Under the pieces are notes generated by a model that saw nothing but the letters and a program-made list of their open reading frames with translations, was not told where the DNA came from and ran no database searches. 5,786 bases of DNA from Candidatus Staskawiczbacteria bacterium (GTDB lineage Bacteria > Patescibacteriota > Minisyncoccia > Minisyncoccales > Staskawiczbacteraceae), in the NCBI GenBank assembly GCA_026395275.1, contig JAPLZA010000097.1:1-5786 (forward strand), written 5' to 3'. Made by a program: the position numbers and the translations under genes. Positions 1-4,783 of the stretch are shown here, piece by piece (within the stretch, counting starts at the first letter, position 1; each line of letters begins with the position of its first letter).

Positions 1-1
1 A

Positions 2-487
2 GGACTTGGATATCCGGGAGGCCCAATTATTTCAAAATTAGCCCAAGGCATTGAAACCAAAAGGCTTCTCCCCCGCCCAATGATTGGAACAAAAGACTAT
101 GATTTCAGTTTTTCTGGTTTAAAAACCGCTGTTTTATATGCCGACAGAAAAGTTGAAAATAAAAATGCAGAATACAAAAAGCAAATGGCTGCTGAAATCC
201 AGCAATCAATAATTGATGTTTTAATTAAAAAAACAATAAAAGCTGTCAGAGATTTTAATGCTAAGTCTTTAATTTTGGGCGGAGGAGTTTCGGCAAACCA
301 AGAACTCAAAAAACAATTTGCATATAAATTAGAAAATGAAACTCCTGATATAAAATTATTTTCGCCAAAACCAAACTTATCGGCTGACAACGCATTAATG
401 GTTGCAATAACTGCTTTTTATCATAAAAAAAATACCGTGGCTTGGGAAAAAATTTTCGTCGACGGTAATTTACGAATCTCTAAATAA
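2..487 (+). CDS. tsaD: TsaD, tRNA N6-threonylcarbamoyladenosine transferase (C-terminal part)
   Basis: This is the C-terminal 161 residues of TsaD, which transfers the threonylcarbamoyl group from threonylcarbamoyl-AMP to A37 of ANN-decoding tRNAs. It works in the cytoplasm with TsaB and TsaE, after TsaC makes the intermediate. The frame is open from base 2 to the TAA at 485-487; the start lies off the left edge. Family motifs visible in order are GYPGGP, PRPM, the hallmark FSFSGLKTA, GGGVSAN (usually GGVAAN) and SADNALM (usually CTDNAAM), whose Asp belongs to the metal/nucleotide site in known TsaD structures. Full-length TsaD is about 330-350 residues, so roughly half is present. The coding sequence is AT-rich like the other backbone genes. 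The minus-strand terminator of the next unit overlaps its stop codon, so the two transcription units converge. The family call is secure. Confidence 0.95.
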   Translation, partial: GLGYPGGPIISKLAQGIETKRLLPRPMIGTKDYDFSFSGLKTAVLYADRKVENKNAEYKKQMAAEIQQSIIDVLIKKTIKAVRDFNAKSLILGGGVSANQELKKQFAYKLENETPDIKLFSPKPNLSADNALMVAITAFYHKKNTVAWEKIFVDGNLRISK

Positions 488-513
488 AAAAAGAGAGCGA
501 CTAGTTAGGTCGC
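484..513 (-). terminator. Intrinsic terminator of the minus-strand small-gene unit
   Basis: Read on the minus strand, GCGAC (513-509) pairs with GTCGC (501-497) around a 7-base loop. TCTC and then a run of seven T follow, a classic Rho-independent layout. On the plus strand the hairpin is followed by CCCTAC, not a T run, so it should not stop tsaD transcripts. It lies 18 bases past the stop of the 69-aa gene and reaches into the last codons of tsaD. Confidence 0.7.
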
Positions 514-531
514 CCCTACAAAACTCGACAA

Positions 532-741
532 TCATTGTGGCGGAAGATTACGCCCAGCTTGTTCGCGAGCACTCTTAAGCGCACTCCAAGCATTATCAAT
601 TCTGGGAACTATCATCATAGCTGTGTTGTTCATAACCCTTCTCAACACATCGTCAAGCACTCGCTCGGCTAGATCGTTCAGGCGCTGACTTTCAAAAAGC
701 TTTCTTTTAAGCTCTTCTATATCGGCTTCATCGTCTTCCAT
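532..741 (-). CDS. Small acidic helical protein of unknown function (69 aa)
   Basis: I do not recognise this 69-residue protein. It starts at ATG 741, chosen because AAAGGAG lies 6 bases upstream; the open frame continues further upstream but that part overlaps the neighbouring membrane-protein gene. Residues 2-10 are almost all acidic. Residues 8-36 look like an amphipathic, probably coiled-coil helix rich in Leu, Glu and Arg, and residues 38-60 form a second helix-like stretch. The tail is NLPPQ. There is no signal peptide or membrane segment, so it is probably cytoplasmic. It follows the 61-aa membrane-protein gene by 32 bases on the same strand and ends just before an intrinsic terminator, so the two are probably co-transcribed. 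Its GC content (near 50% by eye) and strong Shine-Dalgarno contrast with the AT-rich backbone genes, which have none. A small regulatory or structural protein is possible; no function can be assigned. Confidence 0.65.
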   Translation of the reverse strand: MEDDEADIEELKRKLFESQRLNDLAERVLDDVLRRVMNNTAMMIVPRIDNAWSALKSAREQAGRNLPPQ

Positions 742-747
742 AGCTGA

Positions 748-754
748 CTCCTTT
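748..754 (-). promoter_or_regulatory. Shine-Dalgarno site for the 69-aa gene
   Basis: AAAGGAG on the minus strand, 6 bases before ATG 741. It fixes the start of the small acidic protein and is far better than anything upstream of valS, the protease gene or hsp20. Confidence 0.75.
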
Positions 755-773
755 CTGAAAAGCTTCGGGTTTG

Positions 774-959
774 TTAACTTCCGGCGTACTCGGCCGGTTT
801 TTTGTTTATTGCTTTCGCGAAAATGTATACGCCGGACACAAGAACAATTGTTCCCACCATTGCCACGGCAATTGGAACAAAGTCTTCCACCAGCTTTACT
901 GCATACATGACTGCAAAAACGCCGATCCAAAACCCAAGAAAACCAATGAATATTTTCAC
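774..959 (-). CDS. Small two-helix membrane protein of unknown function (61 aa)
   Basis: An unrecognised 61-residue protein. The most likely start is GTG 959, because AAAGGAG (977-971) lies 11 bases upstream. An in-frame TTG at 980 would place the start inside that Shine-Dalgarno and is less likely. Residues about 3-21 (Ile/Phe/Gly/Val-rich) and 28-49 (Val/Ala/Ile/Gly-rich) are two clear transmembrane helices, separated by a short KLVED turn. The tail, KAINKKPAEYAGS, is short and basic to neutral. The protein should be an integral inner-membrane hairpin with both ends on the same side. It is the first gene of the minus-strand unit that starts from the TTGACA promoter near 1035, and the acidic 69-aa gene follows it. 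It resembles small hydrophobic accessory proteins in general (holin-like or membrane-stress peptides), but nothing in the sequence decides between these. Confidence 0.65.
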   Translation of the reverse strand: MKIFIGFLGFWIGVFAVMYAVKLVEDFVPIAVAMVGTIVLVSGVYIFAKAINKKPAEYAGS

Positions 960-970
960 GTGTTTATTCT

Positions 971-977
971 CTCCTTT
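971..977 (-). promoter_or_regulatory. Shine-Dalgarno site for the 61-aa membrane protein
   Basis: AAAGGAG on the minus strand, 11 bases upstream of GTG 959. The spacing is long but usable. It supports GTG 959 over the TTG at 980, which overlaps this site. Confidence 0.6.
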
Positions 978-1006
978 CAACTAATTTTCAATTTGCTAAT
1001 AAATTA

Positions 1007-1035
1007 CTTTTACGCCTAATATACCATTTTGTCAA
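1007..1035 (-). promoter_or_regulatory. Promoter of the minus-strand small-gene unit
   Basis: Minus-strand -35 box TTGACA (1035-1030) matches the sigma-70 consensus exactly. A 17-base spacer leads to TAAAAG (1012-1007), a 4/6 match to the -10 box. Transcription would start near 1000, about 40 bases before the 61-aa gene. The -35 call is strong; the -10 call is moderate. Confidence 0.55.
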
Positions 1036-1038
1036 GAG

Positions 1039-1067
1039 TTTACCGCTTAAAGTAATTCTGATAAAAT
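1039..1067 (+). promoter_or_regulatory. Possible valS promoter giving a near-leaderless mRNA
   Basis: TTTACC (1039-1044, 4/6 to the -35 consensus), a 17-base spacer, then TAAAAT (1062-1067, 5/6 to the -10 box). A start site about 7 bases further on would fall only a few bases before ATG 1080, which fits the absence of a Shine-Dalgarno there. In such AT-rich DNA a match of this quality could be chance. Confidence 0.35.
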
Positions 1068-1079
1068 AAATAAATTAAG

Positions 1080-3065
1080 ATGACTGAGCTACAACCACAA
1101 TACAACGCAAAAGAGGTAGAAGATAAAATTTACCGGCTTTGGGAAAAAAGCGGTTTTTTTAATCCCGACAATTTACCAAAATCCCACAAAAAACCCTTCA
1201 CCATAATAATGCCTCCAACAAACGCCAACGGAAACCTTCACGCAGGCCACGCTTTGGTTATGACAATTGAAGACATTATGACCCGTTATAAAAGAATGCG
1301 CGGGTTTAAAGCGCTTTGGCTTCCCGGGCTAGACCACGCAGGGTTTGAAACTCAGGTTGTTTATGAGAAAAAACTGGAAAAAGAAGGCAGAAGCAGGTTT
1401 AAAATGAATCCCGAAGAATTATATAAAGAAATTTGGGATTTTACAGAAGAAAATAAAAAAAATATAAAATCACAGGTAAGAAAAATAGGCTCTTCTTGCG
1501 ACTGGTCGCGCGAGAAATTTACTTTAGATGAAGATATTGTAAAAACCGTTTATCAAACATTTGAAAAGCTCAATAAAGATAATCTAGTTTACAAAGGGAA
1601 AAAAATAATCAACTGGTGCGTAAAACATCAAACTTCCCTGTCGGACTTAGAAACTGCTGACAGCGAAAAAGTTGATAAATTTTATTATTTAAAATACGGC
1701 CCATTTACAATTGCAACCGCCAGACCAGAAACAAAATTTGGCGACAAATATGTTGTAATGCACCCTAAAGATAAAAGATATAAAGACTGGGCAGATGGTC
1801 AAAAAATTGAATTAGAGTGGATAAATGGCCCAATTACCGCAACCGTAATAAAAGACGAAGCAATTGATATGGAATTTGGAACAGGAGTTATGACAATCAC
1901 TCCTTGGCATGACCAAGTTGATTTTGAAATTGCAGAACGCCACAACTTAGAAAAAGAACAAATTATAGATTTTTACGGCAAGCTTTTACCTGTTGCGGGC
2001 GAATTTACAGGAATGAAAATTTTAGAAGCCCGGCCAAAAATTATTGAAAAATTACAATCAAAAGGATTAGTTGAAAAGATTGAAGAAAATTATAAACATA
2101 TAACCAAAACCTGCTACAAATGCGGAACAATGATTGAACCTCAAATAAAAGAGCAATGGTTTTTAAAAATGAAACCACTGGCCGAGCCGGCAATTAAAGC
2201 TATTAAAAAAGGTGACGTTAAATTTATCCCCGAGCATTACAAAAAAATTGCCTTGCATTGGCTGGAAAATATAATTGATTGGAATATTTCACGGCAAATT
2301 GTTTGGGGAATTCCAATACCGGGCGACACAGAGCATCAAGTTTTTGACACTTGGTTTTCTTCCGGGCAGTGGCCTTATGCGGTTTTAGGATATCCAAATG
2401 GAAAAGACTTTAAAACTTTCTGGCCAACAGATGTAATGGAAACCGGCGGAGACTTAATTTTCTTTTGGGTTTCCAGAATGATTATGTTTTCGCTTTATAA
2501 CACCAAAAAAGTTCCGTTTAAAAATGTTTACATGCACGGCGTGGTTTTAGATGAAAAAAGACAAAAAATGTCCAAATCAAAGGGTAATGTTATAAACCCG
2601 CTAGAGTTAATAGAAAACCTGCCGTTAGACGAAAATAAAATAAAAGCATACAGAAATTTTGCCACAAAAATATGGAATGCCTCGCGTTTTGTGATGATGA
2701 ATTTGGCAGATTATAATCCCAAAGCCAAAGTTAGGTTAACTGGCAAAGACAAAAAAACTTTAAAAGATTTCCAAAAGCAAATAAAAGAAATAACCAGAGA
2801 AATGGACGGATTCAAGTTTTATTTAGCCAGCGAAAAAATATACCACTATTTTTGGCATACTTTCTGCGACAAAATTATTGAAGAGCAAAAACTAAGGCTT
2901 TTAGGTGGCAACGCAAAGGATAGGGCTTGCAGCCAACATGTTTTGCTAATTTTACTCTCTGAGCTACTCAAACTTTTACACCCTTTTATGCCTTTTATAA
3001 CAGAAGAAATATACCAACAACTGCCTATTAAAGAAAAAATGGCGTGTTTAATGGTGGAAAGTTAG
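1080..3065 (+). CDS. valS: Valyl-tRNA synthetase (short form with internal gaps)
   Basis: A 661-aa class Ia aminoacyl-tRNA synthetase that charges tRNA-Val with valine in the cytoplasm. Visible in order: PPTNANGNLHAGHAL with the HIGH-type motif HAGH (54-57), INWC with the TSLSDLE block (177-191), and the editing (CP1) domain at about 205-335, with ATARPE (212-217) and the HDQVDFE block holding the conserved Asp. Then come ISRQIVWGIPIP (403-414), DTWFSSGQWP (423-432), the KMSKS loop (496-500), and the anticodon-binding domain ending in LLHPFMPFITEEIYQQLP. Usual ValRS is 850-950 aa. Here the segment between GIPIP and DTWFSSG is only about nine residues. The YG-ADALR region expected after the KMSKS loop is absent, with LELIEN running straight into LPLDENKI. 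The C-terminal coiled-coil arm is missing. No Shine-Dalgarno precedes ATG 1080. The frame is otherwise intact and codon use looks native. The identity is certain; full activity is not. Confidence 0.95.
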   Translation: MTELQPQYNAKEVEDKIYRLWEKSGFFNPDNLPKSHKKPFTIIMPPTNANGNLHAGHALVMTIEDIMTRYKRMRGFKALWLPGLDHAGFETQVVYEKKLEKEGRSRFKMNPEELYKEIWDFTEENKKNIKSQVRKIGSSCDWSREKFTLDEDIVKTVYQTFEKLNKDNLVYKGKKIINWCVKHQTSLSDLETADSEKVDKFYYLKYGPFTIATARPETKFGDKYVVMHPKDKRYKDWADGQKIELEWINGPITATVIKDEAIDMEFGTGVMTITPWHDQVDFEIAERHNLEKEQIIDFYGKLLPVAGEFTGMKILEARPKIIEKLQSKGLVEKIEENYKHITKTCYKCGTMIEPQIKEQWFLKMKPLAEPAIKAIKKGDVKFIPEHYKKIALHWLENIIDWNISRQIVWGIPIPGDTEHQVFDTWFSSGQWPYAVLGYPNGKDFKTFWPTDVMETGGDLIFFWVSRMIMFSLYNTKKVPFKNVYMHGVVLDEKRQKMSKSKGNVINPLELIENLPLDENKIKAYRNFATKIWNASRFVMMNLADYNPKAKVRLTGKDKKTLKDFQKQIKEITREMDGFKFYLASEKIYHYFWHTFCDKIIEEQKLRLLGGNAKDRACSQHVLLILLSELLKLLHPFMPFITEEIYQQLPIKEKMACLMVES

Positions 3066-3102
3066 AAAAAAACATAATAAAAATTATTAAATAAAATAAA
3101 AA

Positions 3103-3837
3103 ATGGATTTTAATATAATAATTTATGTGGCTCTCGGTGTTTTACCCAGCTTAACTTGGCTTTTTTATTATTTAAGTAAAGACTTGCACCCAGAACCTAA
3201 AAGAATGATAATAAAAATATTCTTTTGGGGCGTTTTTATATCCATTCCGGTATTCTTTGTAGAAATAGGATTTACAAACTTATTGAGCTTAGTTGATAAC
3301 ATAAACCCTTTAGTGTGGAGCTTAACATACTGGTTTTTCATAATATCTTTTACAGAAGAGTTCTTTAAATACATTGTCATAAAAGTAAAAGTGATCAACA
3401 GTCCGCACCTAGACGAACCGCTAGACGTAATGCTTTATATGGTAGTTGCTGCTTTGGGTTTTGCGGCAATAGAAAACGTACTTTATTTGTTTGCTCCAGT
3501 GCAGGGACACTTATCTCTTGGCCAAATAATAGACAGAACATTGCTTATAGACTTTTTCCGGTTCATAGGCGCGGTTTTTCTACACACCCTATGTTCTGCT
3601 GTTATAGGTTATTCCCTGGCTATTTCTTTTTGTGAGGTTAAGGGTAAAAGAACAATTTTAGTTGTGGGTATTTTAATGGCAACGCTATTGCATGGAATCT
3701 ATGATTTTTCTATAATGGAGTTAACAGGATACATACAATATGCTATTCCTATTGTTGTTATATTAACGCTCGCTTTTCTAGTTTTCTCAGGATTTGAGAA
3801 ACTTAAAAAAATGAAGAGCATTTGTAAAATTCAATAA
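3103..3837 (+). CDS. PrsW-family intramembrane protease
   Basis: A 244-aa polytopic membrane protein with the motif set of the PrsW protease family, which cleaves membrane-bound regulators such as an anti-sigma factor in Bacillus subtilis. Seen in order: DLHPEP near the first helix (27-32), TEEFFKY with the conserved Glu pair and Lys (E85, E86, K89), FAAIENVLYL (120-129, E124), H161 in the FLHTLCSAVIGY helix, and LLHGIYDF (195-202, H197 and D201). These Glu and His residues form the putative metal site. About seven hydrophobic segments are visible; length is within the family's usual range. It begins 37 bases after valS behind an A/T-only leader with no Shine-Dalgarno, and ends 17 bases before hsp20 with no hairpin between, so co-transcription is likely. 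The substrate cannot be read from this window; no anti-sigma gene is adjacent. The family call is confident, the specific role is not. Confidence 0.88.
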   Translation: MDFNIIIYVALGVLPSLTWLFYYLSKDLHPEPKRMIIKIFFWGVFISIPVFFVEIGFTNLLSLVDNINPLVWSLTYWFFIISFTEEFFKYIVIKVKVINSPHLDEPLDVMLYMVVAALGFAAIENVLYLFAPVQGHLSLGQIIDRTLLIDFFRFIGAVFLHTLCSAVIGYSLAISFCEVKGKRTILVVGILMATLLHGIYDFSIMELTGYIQYAIPIVVILTLAFLVFSGFEKLKKMKSICKIQ

Positions 3838-3854
3838 ATTAAAAAAATAAATAT

Positions 3855-4301
3855 ATGGCAAGAAAAGCAAAAACAGCAGCCCCTGCTGTAGCTCCAGAGA
3901 TAAAAGAAGAAAAACCCGTAACAGCCACTCCTGTTGTTGCAACAACAGATAAAATATTCGACCAAGAGGGTGAACTTGTGGTGGATGTCTATGAGACTAA
4001 AGCCGATTTTGTGGTTTTAGCTGCTATAGCGGGAATCCAAATAAAAGATTTAGACATTTCTTTAGAGAAAGATATGATGGTTATAAAAGGCGACAGATGC
4101 GACCCACACCTGCATCACGACAAAAAATATTTCTATCAGGAATGTTATTGGGGCCCGTTTTCCAGGAAAATAGTTTTGCCAGAAAACATTGATATAGACA
4201 AGGCCGACGCACAAATTGATAAAGGAATTCTTACGGTAAAAATACCCAAAAACGAAAAACTAACAGGACCTGCAGAAAAACTTGGAGTAAAATCAAACTA
4301 A
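3855..4301 (+). CDS. Hsp20/alpha-crystallin small heat-shock protein
   Basis: A 148-aa ATP-independent holdase chaperone that binds unfolding proteins in the cytoplasm. Residues 1-37 are a low-complexity, Ala/Pro/Lys-rich N-terminal arm. The alpha-crystallin domain follows at about 38-133, from ELVVDVYE through LDISLEKDMMVIKGDR and the FSRKIVLPENID strand to the hallmark GILTVKIPK (124-132), an A-x-x-x-G-x-L-type signature. The short C-terminal tail contains KLGVK (142-146), a possible I/V-X-I/V-type anchoring motif. A Cys- and His-containing stretch (CDPHLHHDKKYFYQECYWG, 82-100) lies in the middle of the domain and is slightly unusual. The gene sits 17 bases after the PrsW-like gene without a Shine-Dalgarno and is followed at once by a strong terminator, so it is the last gene of the valS group. 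No CIRCE-type heat-shock operator is visible upstream. Confidence 0.92.
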   Translation: MARKAKTAAPAVAPEIKEEKPVTATPVVATTDKIFDQEGELVVDVYETKADFVVLAAIAGIQIKDLDISLEKDMMVIKGDRCDPHLHHDKKYFYQECYWGPFSRKIVLPENIDIDKADAQIDKGILTVKIPKNEKLTGPAEKLGVKSN

Positions 4302-4312
4302 GTAGATATACA

Positions 4313-4348
4313 AAAACAGCCCCGCCTTCGGCGGGGCTGTTTTAATTT
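4313..4348. terminator. Strong bidirectional intrinsic terminator after hsp20
   Basis: A perfect 14-bp stem (4313-4326 with 4330-4343, core AGCCCCGCC/GGCGGGGCT) around a TTC loop. The plus strand continues TTTTAATTT, so it ends the valS-protease-hsp20 unit 12 bases past the hsp20 stop. On the minus strand the hairpin is followed by TTTTTG, so it can also stop read-through coming from the tRNA side. Confidence 0.85.
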
Positions 4349-4365
4349 GTGCCGGCGGTGGGACT
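4342..4365 (-). repeat. Direct repeat copy 1: duplicated tRNA-Leu 3' end
   Basis: These 24 bases are identical to 4508-4531, which include the discriminator base, acceptor 3' strand and half the T-arm of tRNA-Leu. After that the copies diverge: the T-loop reads CTAGAAACCC here and CTCGAACCC in the real tRNA. It is a partial, slightly decayed copy of a tRNA 3' end, in the same orientation as the tRNA, 166 bases away. Confidence 0.85.
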
Positions 4366-4484
4366 AGAAACCCGTCGCTCGTACAACTCGCTCCTTCAAA
4401 ACCCTCGGTTTTGAATAATTTCCTACACGGGGGAAATCCTTTCCCCCGACCCCTCTTTTGGGTTCGAGTCCAAGCACAAATTAA
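4342..4484. repeat. Palindromic element with tRNA T-arm-like inverted ends
   Basis: A 143-bp gene-free block bounded by an exact 11-bp inverted repeat, TTAATTTGTGC (4342-4352) and GCACAAATTAA (4474-4484). Inside each end is a second inverted match, GGACTAGAAACCC (4361-4373) against GGGTTCGAGTCC (4460-4471), which is the sequence of a tRNA T-arm. Two further perfect 9-bp hairpins sit in the middle: 4395-4403 with 4407-4415 (loop CTC) and 4428-4436 with 4440-4448 (loop TCC). The left end also repeats the 3' end of the neighbouring tRNA-Leu exactly over 24 bases. No credible ORF is present. It could be a non-autonomous mobile repeat, an expressed structured RNA of oversized tRNA-like shape, or a rearranged tRNA remnant. 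Confidence 0.6.
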
Positions 4485-4504
4485 AAAACCCACAAAATGT
4501 GGGT
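4481..4504 (-). terminator. Intrinsic terminator of tRNA-Leu
   Basis: Read on the minus strand, a perfect 7-bp stem (4504-4498 with 4494-4488, ACCCACA/TGTGGGT) with a 3-base loop, followed by TTTTTTAA. It lies 11 bases past the mature tRNA 3' end. Confidence 0.75.
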
Positions 4505-4507
4505 GTC

Positions 4508-4531
4508 TTAATTTGTGCCGGCGGTGGGACT
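4508..4531 (-). repeat. Direct repeat copy 2: within the tRNA-Leu 3' end
   Basis: The intact partner of the 24-base repeat at 4342-4365. It covers the tRNA 3' trailer, discriminator, acceptor strand and part of the T-arm. This is the part of tRNA genes most often used as an attachment site by integrating elements. Confidence 0.85.
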
Positions 4532-4597
4532 CGAACCCACAACTCTTGCGAGATTAGTTCCTAAGACTAACGCGTATTCCAATTCCGCCACGCCGGC
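4516..4597 (-). tRNA. tRNA-Leu (anticodon UAG)
   Basis: An 82-base class II tRNA. The acceptor GCCGGCG (4597-4591) pairs with CGCCGGC (4523-4517) and the discriminator is A4516. The D-arm stem is GCG/CGC. The anticodon arm is TTAGT-CTTAGGA-ACTAA, with anticodon TAG at 4563-4561. A long variable arm (CTC-GCA-GAG) marks a Leu/Ser/Tyr-type tRNA, and the T-arm is GTGGG-TTCGAGT-CCCAC. The CCA end is not encoded (the next bases are CAAA), so a CCA-adding enzyme is required. It decodes CUN-type leucine codons. It has its own promoter and terminator and is flanked by a partial copy of its own 3' end. Confidence 0.97.
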
Positions 4598-4611
4598 AGG
4601 GATAATATTCA

Positions 4612-4640
4612 ATTATATGCTGAGAGTTTGGAGAAGTCAA
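4612..4640 (-). promoter_or_regulatory. tRNA-Leu promoter
   Basis: Minus strand TTGACT (4640-4635, 5/6), a 17-base spacer, then a perfect TATAAT (4617-4612). The expected start is near 4605, giving a 5' leader of about 8 bases before G1 of the tRNA. Its -35 box is 5 bases from the -35 box of the divergent promoter at 4646. Confidence 0.85.
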
Positions 4641-4645
4641 AACTA

Positions 4646-4674
4646 TTGACAAGGTTAGTGTTATATGCTATAAT
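4646..4674 (+). promoter_or_regulatory. Perfect-consensus promoter of the GC-rich cassette gene
   Basis: TTGACA (4646-4651), exactly 17 bases, then TATAAT (4669-4674), preceded by TGC as an extended -10. Every consensus position matches. Transcription would start near 4681. It stands back-to-back with the tRNA-Leu promoter. Confidence 0.88.
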
Positions 4675-4680
4675 TATATT

Positions 4681-4783
4681 AGTAAGAGTTCATTGTCAAT
4701 TATAGTCGTTATTACTCTTTGCCGCTGGCAAAGGGGGCGATTATTTTACAGTGGATTTCTTCAAAAGGAGAAAGAAGGATCGT
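4681..4783 (+). other. Structured 5' leader of the cassette gene
   Basis: About 100 bases of untranslated leader, in contrast to the near-absent leaders of the backbone genes. It holds a perfect hairpin CTTTGCC-GCT-GGCAAAG (4717-4733). A competing pairing is possible between AAGAGT (4684-4689) and ACTCTT (4714-4719), which share bases with the hairpin. TTGTCAAT at 4693-4700 is the inverse of ATTGACAA over the -35 box. No known riboswitch is recognised. Confidence 0.4.
4766..4779 (+). promoter_or_regulatory. Purine-rich ribosome binding region of the 277-aa gene
   Basis: AGGAG at 4766-4770 lies 13 bases before ATG 4784, and GAAGGA at 4774-4779 lies 4 bases before it. Neither spacing is ideal, but together they favour ATG 4784 over the in-frame GTG at 4751, whose best upstream purine run is GGGGG with 13-base spacing. 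Confidence 0.5.

Noticed and set aside
97..390. A 97-aa minus-strand frame
   Set aside because: Antisense shadow of tsaD.
771..1019. Plus-strand frames opposite the small membrane-protein gene
   Set aside because: Antisense to a gene with a promoter, Shine-Dalgarno and terminator; their own starts have no ribosome site.
3168..3398. A 76-aa minus-strand frame
   Set aside because: Antisense shadow of the PrsW-like gene.
2..4301. UGA recoded as glycine, as in some CPR lineages
   Set aside because: No in-frame TGA appears in the backbone genes and all their frames read normally with TAA/TAG stops, so there is no evidence either way.
4346..4480. A functional ordinary tRNA in the palindromic block
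   Set aside because: The acceptor-like stem and T-loop fit, but the D-arm is not canonical, U33 is absent, the T-stem has a mismatch and the length is far too great.
4293..4493. A 66-aa minus-strand frame
   Set aside because: It runs through a terminator and the palindromic element; no ribosome site and no plausible protein character.
4342..4531. CRISPR array
   Set aside because: Only two copies of a repeat that is part of a tRNA, with one irregular spacer.
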